Shown here piece by piece: positions 15,106-22,619 of a DNA stretch of 37,945 nt. Each line of letters starts with the position of its first letter. Position 1 is the stretch's first letter. The DNA is from Oscillospiraceae bacterium (GTDB lineage Bacteria; Bacillota; Clostridia; Oscillospirales; Oscillospiraceae). The notes under the pieces were generated by a model, which did not search any database, was not told the DNA's origin, and was given only the letters and a program-made list of their open reading frames with translations. The DNA is taken from contig CAJTEA010000021.1 of NCBI GenBank assembly GCA_910575265.1, positions 1-37,945 on the forward strand, read 5' to 3'. Position numbers and translations under genes: made by a program.

Positions 15106-15130
15106 GTATGCGGCCCTAAGCGCCGCATAC
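15106..15130 (+). other. 5' leader hairpin before the BCCT ribosome site
   Basis: GTATGCGGC (15106-15114) and GCCGCATAC (15122-15130) form a perfect 9-bp stem with a 7-nt loop in the leader. The working ribosome site GGAGAG (15131-15136) touches its base. A second AAAGGAG (15098-15104) precedes an ATG-CGG-CCC-TAA mini-frame inside the stem. Confidence 0.5.
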
Positions 15131-15140
15131 GGAGAGACAC

Positions 15141-16718
15141 ATGAAACATGGAAACAAGCCCATCCGGTGGGACGTATTCATCCCCTGCTTCGTCATCATC
15201 GGAGGCGCCGCCCTGCTGGGCATCGTCAACAACGCTTGGCTGACCAACGTCACCTACGCGGTATTCAACTGGTCGTTGAGCAATTTTGGCTGGCTGTATC
15301 AGATTGTAGCGATGGTAACTCTGCTTTTGGCGGCCCTGCTGCTGTTCACTAAAGTGGGCAAGATCCGTTTCGGCGGCCCGGAGGCCAAGGCCAAGCACTC
15401 CTTCGGCTCCTGGTTCGCCATGACCCTCACCGGCGGCATCGCCACCGGCCTGATTACATACGGCGTTAACGAGGTGCTGATCTACTACGGCAACATCTAC
15501 GGTGAGCTGGACGGCTACGGAATCACTCCTCTGACCCAGGACGCGGAGCTGTTCGCCATGGGACGCTGCTTCTACAACTGGACGCTCATTCCCTACGCCA
15601 TGTACGCCCTGTCCGGGGTGCTCATCGCTTATATGTATTTCAACCGCGAGAAAGACCTGTCTGTGGCCGCCTCCCTTACCCCCATCTTCGGGGACAGGGT
15701 GACCAAGGGGATCTGGGTGGTGCTGGTGGACGTTCTGTCTGTGCTGGCTATTGCCCTGGGCCTGGCCGCTTCTCTGGGCGCCGGTCTGGCCCTCATCGGC
15801 TCCGGCCTGTACTCCGCCTATGGCGTGGACCAGGGCCCCATCGTGTGGGTCGCCCTCACCGCTGTTATCACCATTACCTTTACCATCGCCTCGGTCACTG
15901 GCATCGACAAGGGCATCAAGTGGCTGGCCGGACTGACCTCCAAGATCTTCTATGTGCTGCTCATCCTGCTGTTCATCATCGGCCCCACCGTGTACATCCT
16001 GAATATGGCCAACGTGGGCCTGGGCTACTGGCTGGACCGGTTCTGGACGTGGGGCTTTGACCCCTACACCGTGGGCGGCTCCGCCCTGGTCACCTGGTGG
16101 ACCATGTATGACTGGGCCATCTGGATCGCCTACGCCCCCCTGATGGGTATTTTCTTCGCTATCATCGCATACGGCCGTACCGTGCGGCAGTTCCTCATCG
16201 TCAACTGGATTCTGCCCGCCTCCTTCGGCTTTGTGTGGTTCTCTGTGTGGGGTTCCACCGCCCTGGAGTGGCAGAAGAGCGGCAGCGCTGACATTATCGC
16301 CGCCATTCAAGACGGCGGCGCTACCGCCGGTCTGTGGGAGTTCCTCAAGCATGTGCCTCTGGGCATGATCATCATCCCGGTTATCATCCTGGCTCTGATC
16401 GCCGCCTTCTCCACCACGGCGGACTCCATGTCCACCACCATCGCCGCCCTGTGCACCAAAGGGGCTCGCCACGACGAGGAACCCGCCATCTGGCAGAAGA
16501 TCGTCTGGGGTGTGTCCATCGGCGTGATCGCCTGCGTCATGGTGGCCTTCGGCGGCGGCGCCCAGGGTGTGGACGGCGTGAAGTACCTGGCGGCCTGCGG
16601 AGGATTTGTGGTGCTGGTCGTCTTTATCTTCCAGGTGGCCGCGACTTTCAAGGTGTTCTTCTTCGACCCCGAGACCAAAAAGGATATCGTGGACAGCGTA
16701 GACCAGATCGAGGGTTGA
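15141..16718 (+). CDS. BCCT family betaine/carnitine/choline-type transporter
   Basis: 525 aa with about 12 membrane segments. The family signature is complete: WWTMYDWAIWIAYAP (319-333) followed by LMGIFFAIIAYGRTVRQF; the aromatic residues of this segment cradle the quaternary ammonium group in BetP/CaiT. The TM3 region reads TGGIATGLITYGVNEVLIYY, like the glycine-rich stretch of the family. There are no long N- or C-terminal tails of the osmosensing type, so a substrate-catabolism role (uptake or CaiT-like exchange) is more likely than osmoprotection. It is first in a sigma-54 operon with the lyase homologue, suggesting it imports the lyase substrate. Confidence 0.93.
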   Translation: MKHGNKPIRWDVFIPCFVIIGGAALLGIVNNAWLTNVTYAVFNWSLSNFGWLYQIVAMVTLLLAALLLFTKVGKIRFGGPEAKAKHSFGSWFAMTLTGGIATGLITYGVNEVLIYYGNIYGELDGYGITPLTQDAELFAMGRCFYNWTLIPYAMYALSGVLIAYMYFNREKDLSVAASLTPIFGDRVTKGIWVVLVDVLSVLAIALGLAASLGAGLALIGSGLYSAYGVDQGPIVWVALTAVITITFTIASVTGIDKGIKWLAGLTSKIFYVLLILLFIIGPTVYILNMANVGLGYWLDRFWTWGFDPYTVGGSALVTWWTMYDWAIWIAYAPLMGIFFAIIAYGRTVRQFLIVNWILPASFGFVWFSVWGSTALEWQKSGSADIIAAIQDGGATAGLWEFLKHVPLGMIIIPVIILALIAAFSTTADSMSTTIAALCTKGARHDEEPAIWQKIVWGVSIGVIACVMVAFGGGAQGVDGVKYLAACGGFVVLVVFIFQVAATFKVFFFDPETKKDIVDSVDQIEG

Positions 16719-16727
16719 CTCCCGTAT

Positions 16728-16746
16728 GGCCCGCCTCTGGCGGGCC
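16728..16746 (+). other. Hairpin between transporter and lyase genes
   Basis: GGCCCGCC (16728-16735) pairs with GGCGGGCC (16739-16746) over a 3-nt loop, with no T-run after it. It probably stabilises or processes the mRNA and could set the ratio of transporter to lyase; it is not a full terminator. Confidence 0.5.
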
Positions 16747-16778
16747 GCGTATGAAATAAAATAGCGAGGTGTTTCGAG

Positions 16779-18311
16779 ATGGAAGAAATGAAAACACTGG
16801 TTTTGGGCGAACCCATTTCCCTGGATGACTTCGTCTCCGTGGCCAGGTTTGGGCGAAAAGTAGAGTTTTCCCCGGAGTACATCGCGCGTGTGGAACGATC
16901 CCGGGCTCTGGTTGAGCGGTGGGTGGAGGAAGAGCGGGTGATGTACGGCGTCACGACCGGCTTCGGCGCGCTGTGTACCAAGGCGATTGACAAGGAGGAG
17001 ACCGCCCAGCTCCAAGAAAACATTATCCTGTCCCACTCTGTTTCCGTGGGCGAGCCCCTGAGTATTGAGCGTGTGCGGGGCATTATGCTCATGGTGCTTC
17101 AAAATATCGGCCAAGGCTACAGCGGTGTTCGGATGTGTGTGCTGGAGCGTTATCGGGATTTCCTTAACGCCGGACTGACCCCATACGCCCCCGGCGATGG
17201 GAGTGTGGGCTATCTCTCCCCTGAGGCCCACATGGCCTTGGTCCTGCTGGGACGGGGGAAAGCTTACTGGCGGGGCGAGCTGCTGGAGGGGGCGGAGGCC
17301 CTGAAGCGGACGGGCATGAATGCCATGGAACTTAGCTCCAAGGAGGGTCTGGCCCTGGTGTCCGGCACCACCTCCGCCACAGCCATGGCGGCGCTGGCCC
17401 TGTGGGATATGCTCCAGGCGGCCAAATCCGCCGACATTGTGGGAGCCATGTCCCTGGAGGCTATGAAAGGGGTTATCAACGCCTTTGACCCCCGGGTGAT
17501 GGCGGTCCGGCCTCATCCGGACCAGCTCAACGCCTCGGAGAATGTCCGGCGGATACTCAAAGGCTCCGGTATTATGGAAAAGTACAGGGGCAGCCGGGTA
17601 CAGGACGCCCTGTCCCTGCGGTGCATCCCCCAGCTCCACGGCGCGGCCCGGAAGACCCTGGAGGACGCCAAAAAAACCATTGAGATCGAGATGAACTCCT
17701 GCTGCGACAACCCCATCATCTGGCCGGAGACGGGCAACGAGGACGTGATCTCCGCCTGCAACGCCGACTCGGCCTATGTGGGAATGGAGATGGACAGCGC
17801 CTGCGTCGCCGCCGTGGGGCTGGCCAAAATGTCTGAGCGGAGGAACAACCGGATTGTGGACGGCTCCCTGTCGGGCTACCCCTACTTCTGCATCAAGAAC
17901 CCAGGTCTGAACTCCGGGCTGATGATTCCTCAGTACGTTCAGGCTGGTCTGCTCAACGAGATGCGGATGCTGGCCACCCCCTCTACCATCGACAACACCC
18001 CTACCTGCGGGAATCAGGAGGACTATGTCGCCATGGGCTACAACGCCTGCAAGAAAGCGGGTCCCATGGCGGAGAAGCTGGAGTACATGTTGGCCATCGA
18101 GCTACTGGGTGTTTTTGAGGTGCAGCAGTTCGTGGACCCAGACGTGAACCGGGCTCCGGCTACGGCGGCGGTACTGGCTGAAATCGGCAAAACCGTGCCG
18201 GTAATGGAGAAAGACATGCTGCTCCACCCCTGCATTGAGTACCTGAAGGACTTTATCCACTCGGGGGAGCTGATCCGGGTGGTCGAACAAGTGACGGGAG
18301 CGCTGAGCTGA
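16779..18311 (+). CDS. MIO-less histidine/aromatic ammonia-lyase homologue, candidate ergothionase
   Basis: 510 aa, the size of HAL and clearly in that fold: YGVTTGFG with Y56, VQDALSLRCIPQLHGAA (274-290) and GNQEDYVAM with E414. The MIO-forming Ala-Ser-Gly is absent: HAL's GSVGASGDLAPLAH reads GSVGYLSPEAH (141-151), three residues shorter. HAL's Asn195 becomes Ser (VSGTT, S195) and Tyr280 becomes Leu (L278). Ordinary ammonia elimination through MIO is therefore unlikely. Ergothionase, which eliminates trimethylamine from ergothioneine to give thiourocanate, is a HAL relative described as using acid/base catalysis; the BCCT neighbour fits. Other trimethylammonium substrates (hercynine, for instance) remain possible. 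Confidence 0.85.
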   Translation: MEEMKTLVLGEPISLDDFVSVARFGRKVEFSPEYIARVERSRALVERWVEEERVMYGVTTGFGALCTKAIDKEETAQLQENIILSHSVSVGEPLSIERVRGIMLMVLQNIGQGYSGVRMCVLERYRDFLNAGLTPYAPGDGSVGYLSPEAHMALVLLGRGKAYWRGELLEGAEALKRTGMNAMELSSKEGLALVSGTTSATAMAALALWDMLQAAKSADIVGAMSLEAMKGVINAFDPRVMAVRPHPDQLNASENVRRILKGSGIMEKYRGSRVQDALSLRCIPQLHGAARKTLEDAKKTIEIEMNSCCDNPIIWPETGNEDVISACNADSAYVGMEMDSACVAAVGLAKMSERRNNRIVDGSLSGYPYFCIKNPGLNSGLMIPQYVQAGLLNEMRMLATPSTIDNTPTCGNQEDYVAMGYNACKKAGPMAEKLEYMLAIELLGVFEVQQFVDPDVNRAPATAAVLAEIGKTVPVMEKDMLLHPCIEYLKDFIHSGELIRVVEQVTGALS

Positions 18312-18312
18312 T

Positions 18313-18567
18313 ATGAAAAAAGAAGTCACCAGGGTGGAAATTGATCTGAAAAAAATTTTCCTCACACCTCCCAATAACCGGCGGGAAAAGATCACTCTGC
18401 TGGTGATGATGGTAGTCCTGTTCGTCATGTTCTTTGGACCCATCTGCTTTAGCGACATGCATCCAGTCAAAGCGATCGCGCTGTCCTGCGTGCCCGCGCT
18501 GTCCGTCTCCTGGGGCTGGATTGTGCTGTTGCGGTCTTTGTTCCGCAAATCGGAGTTCTGCCGGTAA
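18313..18567 (+). CDS. Small two-segment membrane protein
   Basis: 84 aa starting 1 nt after the lyase stop, so probably co-translated. A charged N-terminal part (MKKEVTRVEIDLKKIF) is followed by two hydrophobic segments (about 29-45 and 54-71), with a basic C-terminus. No family recognised. A role in the transporter complex or in export of the volatile amine product is speculation from position only. Confidence 0.65.
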   Translation: MKKEVTRVEIDLKKIFLTPPNNRREKITLLVMMVVLFVMFFGPICFSDMHPVKAIALSCVPALSVSWGWIVLLRSLFRKSEFCR

Positions 18568-18714
18568 AGCAAGAAATTTTGTGAGGAAAAGCGGGACGCG
18601 CGCGCTCTGCCCGCCCTGTCTGTTCACAGCTTCTTCATAAAATTTTAAGGAGTTTTTTGTCGTTATCCGCCCCCGAGTGTGTTAAAATACCTCCCATAGA
18701 CTGGAGGCATTTTT

Positions 18715-19410
18715 ATGAGGAACGCGCGGAACATCATGATTCTTGCCGCCGTCCTTCTGCTGCTGGCGGGGGGTGGATGGTTTTTGTACAGCACCGGCTT
18801 TTTTCAGGCGGTCCGCTCCCCGGACGCGCTGCGGGCCTATATCGCCCGTTTTGCTCCCTACTCCCATCTCTGCTTTTTTCTGCTCCAGTTTCTCTCTGTC
18901 GTACTGGCCCCCATCCCCAGCAATATCACCGCCGCCGCGGGAGGCGTGCTCTTCGGCACCTGGCCCGCCTTTCTGCTCACCTTTGGAGCGGTGGTGGCCG
19001 GATCGCTGCTCACCTTCTCCCTGGCCCGGGCGCTGGGACGGGAGTTCGCCGACCGGTTTGTCAGCCGGAAGCTGTCGGAGCGGTATCAGAATGTCCTGCG
19101 CGCCAAGGCCCCGATTTTTCTGACCCTGGCCTTCCTCTTCCCCTTCTTCCCTGACGACATGCTGTGTATCCTGGCCGGACTGACCCGGCTCTCCTTCCGC
19201 CGCTTCGCCGTGATTGTTCTGCTGGCCCGGCCCTGGGGCCTGCTGTTTGCCAGCGCTCTGGGCGGCGCCGCTCCGGGACTGTCGCCCTGGCTCATGGTTC
19301 CAATCGCGATATTGGGATTGATCCTGTTCCTGCTGGGAATGAAGTATGGCGACCGGCTGGAAAAAACGATTTTAGCTCGTTTAAAAGAGCGAAAACATGG
19401 GGATACCTGA
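18715..19410 (+). CDS. TVP38/TMEM64 (VTT domain, DedA-like) membrane protein
   Basis: 231 aa with about five to six membrane segments. The VTT core is visible: LAPIPSNITAAAGGVLFG, then GAVVAGSLLTFSLARALGREF and FPFFPDDMLCILAGLTRLS, which match the family's re-entrant loop and conserved proline/aspartate blocks. Members are inner-membrane proteins linked to lipid scrambling or undecaprenyl-phosphate recycling in some bacteria. The start at 18715 has CTGGAGG nearby. It appears to be a single-gene unit. Confidence 0.88.
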   Translation: MRNARNIMILAAVLLLLAGGGWFLYSTGFFQAVRSPDALRAYIARFAPYSHLCFFLLQFLSVVLAPIPSNITAAAGGVLFGTWPAFLLTFGAVVAGSLLTFSLARALGREFADRFVSRKLSERYQNVLRAKAPIFLTLAFLFPFFPDDMLCILAGLTRLSFRRFAVIVLLARPWGLLFASALGGAAPGLSPWLMVPIAILGLILFLLGMKYGDRLEKTILARLKERKHGDT

Positions 19411-19446
19411 ATTTGGGTACTCGCTCCAAATTTTTTTATTTTCCTC

Positions 19447-19499
19447 TTTACAAACTCCGGCGGCTGTGATACTATACCAGAGTAATAAGAATCAATACT
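19447..19499 (+). promoter_or_regulatory. Promoter and candidate operator of the peroxide-response operon
   Basis: TTTACA (19447-19452), 17-bp spacer, TACTAT (19470-19475). Just downstream, 19481-19499 has AGTA and TACT ends in an AT-rich imperfect dyad, a plausible but weak PerR-type operator. Confidence 0.45.
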
Positions 19500-19516
19500 A
19501 ACAAGGGGGAGGGTCT

Positions 19517-19939
19517 ATGGAGCGCGCCGTACGCTACAGCAAAAAACGGGAGGCGATCCTGACCACTATCCAGGGGACAAAGTGTCATCCCTCCGCTGAG
19601 TGGATCTACCAGCGGCTCAAGCCCTGTCACCCGGACCTGAGCCTGGGAACGGTATACCGCAATCTGACCTTCTTTCTGGAACACGGCCTTGTTCAAAGAG
19701 TCGGCACGGTCCAGGGGCAGGAGCGGTTTGACGCCATTGTCACCCCCCACAGTCACTTTGTTTGCGATTGCTGTGGCTCGATTCTGGATCTGCCCGAGAT
19801 CAACTCGGACGCCGGTCTGGATCAGGCTGTCAGCCAGCAATATGGGCTTGCGGTTCAGCGCCACAAGCTCACCTTCTATGGTCTATGTCCCAGCTGTACC
19901 AATCAACAAAACAACAACAAGGAGGAACCACTATCATGA
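19517..19939 (+). CDS. perR: Fur family regulator, PerR-like
   Basis: 140 aa. Winged HTH at about 10-62 ([24 protein letters not shown]). Structural zinc cysteines are C83xxC86 and C124xxC127. Regulatory-site residues line up with PerR: H24, D72, H78, H80 (TPHSH) and D91, where Fur proteins have Glu instead of the last Asp; this favours a peroxide sensor. It is the first gene of an operon with reverse rubrerythrin and rubredoxin; its stop overlaps the next ATG by 4 nt. Oxidation of the metal-binding His residues would release repression of the peroxidase genes. Confidence 0.9.
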   Translation: MERAVRYSKKREAILTTIQGTKCHPSAEWIYQRLKPCHPDLSLGTVYRNLTFFLEHGLVQRVGTVQGQERFDAIVTPHSHFVCDCCGSILDLPEINSDAGLDQAVSQQYGLAVQRHKLTFYGLCPSCTNQQNNNKEEPLS

Positions 19940-20478
19940 AAAAGTTTGTTTGCAGCGTCTGCGGTTACGTCTACGAGGGCGAGGCCGCCCCTGAGAAGTG
20001 CCCCCAGTGCGGCGTCGGCGCCGACAAGTTTGTGGAGCAGAAGGGCGAGATGTCCTGGGCCGCCGAGCATGTCGTGGGCGTAGCCCAGGGCGTTGATCCT
20101 GAGATCATCGAGGGCCTGCGCGCCAACTTCCAGGGCGAGTGCACCGAGGTTGGCATGTATCTGGCCATGGCCCGTGTGGCCTACCGCGAGGGTTACCCCG
20201 AGATCGGCGAGTACTGGCGCCGGGCCGCTCTGGAGGAGGCCGAGCACGCCGCCAAGTTCGCTGAGCTGCTGGGCGAGGTTCTCACTGACTCCACCAAGAA
20301 GAACCTGGAGATGCGGGTGGAGGCCGAGAACGGCGCTACCGCCGGTAAGGTGGCCATCGCCAAGAAGGCCAAGGAGCTGGGTCTGGACGCCATCCACGAC
20401 ACCGTCCACGAGATGGCCCGGGACGAGGCCCGCCACGGCCGCGCCTTCAAGGGTCTGCTGGATCGGTACTTCGGCTGA
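19936..20478 (+). CDS. Reverse rubrerythrin (NADH-dependent peroxidase)
   Basis: 180 aa. An N-terminal rubredoxin-like site (C6xxC9 in CSVCGY and C22xxC25 in CPQCG) precedes the four-helix diiron domain, the reverse of classical rubrerythrin. Diiron ligands are carried by ExxH motifs in EEAEHA and DEARHG and the glutamates in FQGECTE and AEN. These enzymes reduce hydrogen peroxide in anaerobes using electrons from NADH via rubredoxin. GGAGG precedes the ATG, which overlaps the PerR-like gene's stop. Very strong codon bias suggests high expression. Confidence 0.93.
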   Translation: MKKFVCSVCGYVYEGEAAPEKCPQCGVGADKFVEQKGEMSWAAEHVVGVAQGVDPEIIEGLRANFQGECTEVGMYLAMARVAYREGYPEIGEYWRRAALEEAEHAAKFAELLGEVLTDSTKKNLEMRVEAENGATAGKVAIAKKAKELGLDAIHDTVHEMARDEARHGRAFKGLLDRYFG

Positions 20479-20496
20479 GCTTGGGAGGAATACGGC

Positions 20497-20652
20497 ATGG
20501 AGAAGTATGTCTGCCCCTGCGGCTACGTCTATGACCCCGCCGTTGGTGACCCGGATAACGGCGTCGCCCCCGGCACCCCTTGGGATCAGGTCCCGGATAG
20601 CTGGGTCTGCCCCATCTGTGGAATGGGCAAGGACGTGTTTGAGAAGGAATAA
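20497..20652 (+). CDS. Rubredoxin with a shortened first iron motif (CxC)
   Basis: 51 aa. The protein follows the rubredoxin pattern closely: [29 protein letters not shown], then [16 protein letters not shown]. The first iron-ligand pair is C-P-C (C6 and C8) instead of C-x2-C, so one residue is missing; the second pair C-P-I-C is normal. GGGAGG lies 7 nt upstream, 18 nt after the reverse rubrerythrin, so it is most likely its electron donor. Either the site tolerates a CxC ligand pair or the gene/sequence has a 3-nt deletion. Confidence 0.93.
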   Translation: MEKYVCPCGYVYDPAVGDPDNGVAPGTPWDQVPDSWVCPICGMGKDVFEKE

Positions 20653-20662
20653 GCGCCTTTTT

Positions 20663-20696
20663 GAGGGAAACGAGGAAACTCGTTTCCCTCTCTTTT
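20663..20696 (+). terminator. Rho-independent terminator of the peroxide-response operon
   Basis: An 11-bp perfect stem GAGGGAAACGA / TCGTTTCCCTC (20663-20673 with 20680-20690) followed by TCTTTT, 10 nt after the rubredoxin stop. Confidence 0.85.
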
Positions 20697-20707
20697 GCGA
20701 CAAAGCG

Positions 20708-20731
20708 GGGCGGCACGTTGATGTGCCGCCC
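20708..20731 (-). terminator. Hairpin after the decayed lipoprotein gene
   Basis: GGGCGGCAC / GTGCCGCCC (20708-20716 with 20723-20731). It is a near copy of the hairpin at 21231-21256, including the flanking TTTTGCGACAAA, so it belongs to the duplicated module. Confidence 0.5.
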
Positions 20732-20739
20732 TCCTCTAC

Positions 20740-21041
20740 GTTCTACAAGGCGGCCTTCCTCAGTAGTAAGGTCTACTTTAATAGAACCGTTTGAATCTTC
20801 AAAGCCTAAAATCCGATGAAGTGTCATATTCACTGGTACAATCTGTATTTAGCTTATCAGCAAATTCTACATTAGTGAGCGTAATTTCAAATTTATTACC
20901 AGTGTATGTATCTCCAACCTTTAAGCTTTGCGGTTTGCTTGTTTCTTCTGATGCGCTATCCCCGCCGCCGCCACAGGCCACCAACGAGAGGACCAGAGCC
21001 GCCGCGAGTATGAGTGCCAAAGGTTTTTTTATTACCCCCAT
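20740..21041 (-). pseudogene. Decayed lipoprotein gene (paralogue of 21818-22369)
   Basis: An 80-codon frame (21041-20799) has a lipoprotein signal, KKPLALILAAALVLSLVAC, then KVGDTYTGNKFEITLTNVEF, and stops abruptly. Protein-like sequence resumes in another frame (FEDSNGSIKVDLTTEE) to about 20740, so a frameshift truncates it. Compared with the intact paralogue, about 9 nt including the native ATG before KKP are missing; the only in-frame ATG is 4 codons earlier and lacks a ribosome site. Damaged start plus frameshift make expression unlikely. The mature part resembles small DUF4352/DUF5105-like lipoproteins (weak). Confidence 0.6.
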
Positions 21042-21221
21042 GATCTGAAATTAGGCATCGTAATCCCAAAAACCGCTGGAGATGATTTTGTCCATGGTAG
21101 CACAATTAAAATTGAAAAACAATAAGCTGGCCACATAGTGTTTCAGCTGGTTTTGTCCCGTCCGCGGCATAGGCGGGACAGTTTTAAGATTAAGCAACCG
21201 GCCGGGGGACCCCGCTCTTTT
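20987..21221. repeat. Direct repeat, copy 1 (lipoprotein start plus upstream region)
   Basis: About 235 bp, near-identical to 22331-22565. It runs from the signal-peptide codons (CCAGAGCCGCCGCGAGTATG on the plus strand) through ATGATCTGAAATTAGGCATCG, the TGTCCATGGTAGCACAATTA block and the CCCGTCCGCGGCATAGGCGG hairpin to CCCCGCTCTTTT. Differences are scattered point changes and a 9-nt gap at the start codon. Confidence 0.85.
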
Positions 21222-21226
21222 GCGAC

Positions 21227-21256
21227 AAAAGGGGCGGCACATTGAAGTGCCGCCCC
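21227..21256 (-). terminator. Rho-independent terminator of the lipoprotein/membrane-protein operon
   Basis: A 10-bp perfect stem GGGGCGGCAC / GTGCCGCCCC (21231-21240 with 21247-21256), followed on the minus strand by TTTTGTCG; 14 nt after the stop at 21270. Confidence 0.75.
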
Positions 21257-21269
21257 TGCTTGGCCGTCA

Positions 21270-21785
21270 TTATTTTTGTTCATAAGTCACTTCAAGGCCA
21301 TTATCCGGATGATAGGTCCAAGACACTTTGTATTTATCCGTTTCCTCACTTTGACGTCCCATTAAAGCGGTGGTTTTCATCATTTTAGAATATACGGAAT
21401 CATTGAATCCCAATTCTTCATTTGCATATTTGATTGCCTTCAACGCGTTTTCCTGTATGTCGGGAAGCAGGAGGGCTTTCAAAGTTTCGTCCATATTTTC
21501 GTATGAATCAGGATATGTATCAATGGTAAAATAGTCGCCGCTTCCGACAATTGTGCCCGCAATTTGGACGCACTCACTGCGCACCTTTTCAAATTTGGAC
21601 TTATGCAGGAAAGCAAAAGCGACGGCGATGACCGCAACGACAATGATACCCAGAATGACAAGCTTTTTCCTGGTCAATTTAGACCTTATGGCTGTTAGAG
21701 CTTCCGCGTTGCCCCTGGCCGCTGGGACATCCTCCACAGCGGTAATTTGCTCTTGTTCGGAATTAAGGTTTTCCTGATGATTCAT
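21270..21785 (-). CDS. Hypothetical single-pass membrane protein
   Basis: 171 aa from the ATG at 21785 (AAAGGA 9 nt upstream); the longer open frame overlaps the lipoprotein gene and is not needed. A polar N-terminus of about 40 residues is followed by one membrane segment (VILGIIVVAVIAVAFAFL, about 44-61), then an extracellular domain with no recognised motif (SGDYFTIDTYPDSYENMDE, later MMKTTALMGRQSEE). It is 32 nt after the lipoprotein gene in the same operon. Function unknown. Confidence 0.7.
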   Translation of the reverse strand: MNHQENLNSEQEQITAVEDVPAARGNAEALTAIRSKLTRKKLVILGIIVVAVIAVAFAFLHKSKFEKVRSECVQIAGTIVGSGDYFTIDTYPDSYENMDETLKALLLPDIQENALKAIKYANEELGFNDSVYSKMMKTTALMGRQSEETDKYKVSWTYHPDNGLEVTYEQK

Positions 21786-21817
21786 AAAAACGGTTCCTTT
21801 CTGTTTTTGATAGTCTG

Positions 21818-22369
21818 TTAGCCGGTATATTCTGAGGTTATAGTAAGCGTTTTCTCCGTTAAAGCCACTGTATAAGTCCAGCCATCTTTTGCTTGCGGAG
21901 AGTCTTTTGCGGAAAGAATGAGATTGAGACAATCCTCGGGCGGGGCTTGCATATCCTCCTCGGAATCGTCAAGCGTACTGATGGCAACGGCGGCGATAAC
22001 AAAGTCTGTTGCAAGCCGATTCATAGGGACATGCATATAGTCTTGAATGTCCTCCTGAATGGACAAGGCGGTAGTGTCCTGAAAATAATTCTCTGGAACA
22101 CCCTCAAAAGTGATGACTGACTGTGTTACCATTTGGTTTTTGTCGGCAGTCCCTTCTACAGTCAAGGGAAAGGTACTATAAAACTCATCTGAGAAGTGAA
22201 ACGTATAGCCGTCATTGCTTTCTGTGGTAGTGAAATTCCAATCAGAGTTGAGTAGATGGAGAAGCTTATCCTCACAGCCGTCAATTGACAGGTTGGAACT
22301 CTTTCCTCCGCAGGCCGTCAAGGAGAGGGCCAGAGCCGCCGCGAGTATGAGCGCCAAAGGTTTTTTCAT
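21818..22369 (-). CDS. Hypothetical lipoprotein
   Basis: 183 aa with a clear lipoprotein signal: MKKPLALILAAALALSLTAC, lipobox LTAC with C20, then a GGKSS linker. The mature domain (LLHLLNSDWNFTTTESNDGY, VITFEGVPENYF, WTYTVALTEKTLTITSEY) is not recognised. The start is preceded by GGGGGTAATAAAAA. Its signal-peptide codons and upstream region are duplicated at 20987-21221 in front of a decayed relative. Extracytoplasmic, lipid-anchored; function unknown. Confidence 0.8.
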   Translation of the reverse strand: MKKPLALILAAALALSLTACGGKSSNLSIDGCEDKLLHLLNSDWNFTTTESNDGYTFHFSDEFYSTFPLTVEGTADKNQMVTQSVITFEGVPENYFQDTTALSIQEDIQDYMHVPMNRLATDFVIAAVAISTLDDSEEDMQAPPEDCLNLILSAKDSPQAKDGWTYTVALTEKTLTITSEYTG

Positions 22370-22565
22370 TTTTTATTACCCCCATGATCTGAAATTAGGC
22401 ATCGTAACCCCAAAAACCGCCGGAGGCGATTTTGTCCATGGTAGCACAATTAAAATTAAAAAACAATAAGCTGGCCGCATAGTGTTTCAGCTGGTTTTGT
22501 CCCGTCCGCGGCATAGGCGGGACAGTTTTAAGATTGAGCAACCGGCCGGGGGACCCCGCTCTTTT
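22331..22565. repeat. Direct repeat, copy 2
   Basis: Partner of 20987-21221. This copy keeps the extra CATTTTTTA that supplies the lipoprotein gene's start codon, and serves as that gene's promoter/leader region. The two copies are 1.34 kb apart in direct orientation, so recombination between them would delete the intact lipoprotein and membrane-protein genes. Confidence 0.85.
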
Positions 22566-22576
22566 TCCCGGAACAT

Positions 22577-22607
22577 AAAAAAGCACCGCCTGACCGGATC
22601 AGGCGGT
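22577..22607 (-). terminator. Rho-independent terminator of the esterase/ATP-grasp operon
   Basis: ACCGCCTGA (22585-22593) pairs with TCAGGCGGT (22599-22607); on the minus strand it is followed by GCTTTTTTATG. It lies 13 nt beyond the ATP-grasp stop. Confidence 0.88.
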
Positions 22608-22619
22608 ACGTATGGCGGC

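Noticed and set aside
15078..17639. 853-codon minus-strand frame
   Set aside because: Antisense to the BCCT and lyase genes, with the same low-complexity composition and no start signals.
16779..18311. Annotation as a standard histidine ammonia-lyase (hutH)
   Set aside because: The MIO tripeptide is absent, Asn195 and Tyr280 equivalents are changed, and no urocanase, imidazolonepropionase or other hut gene is nearby.
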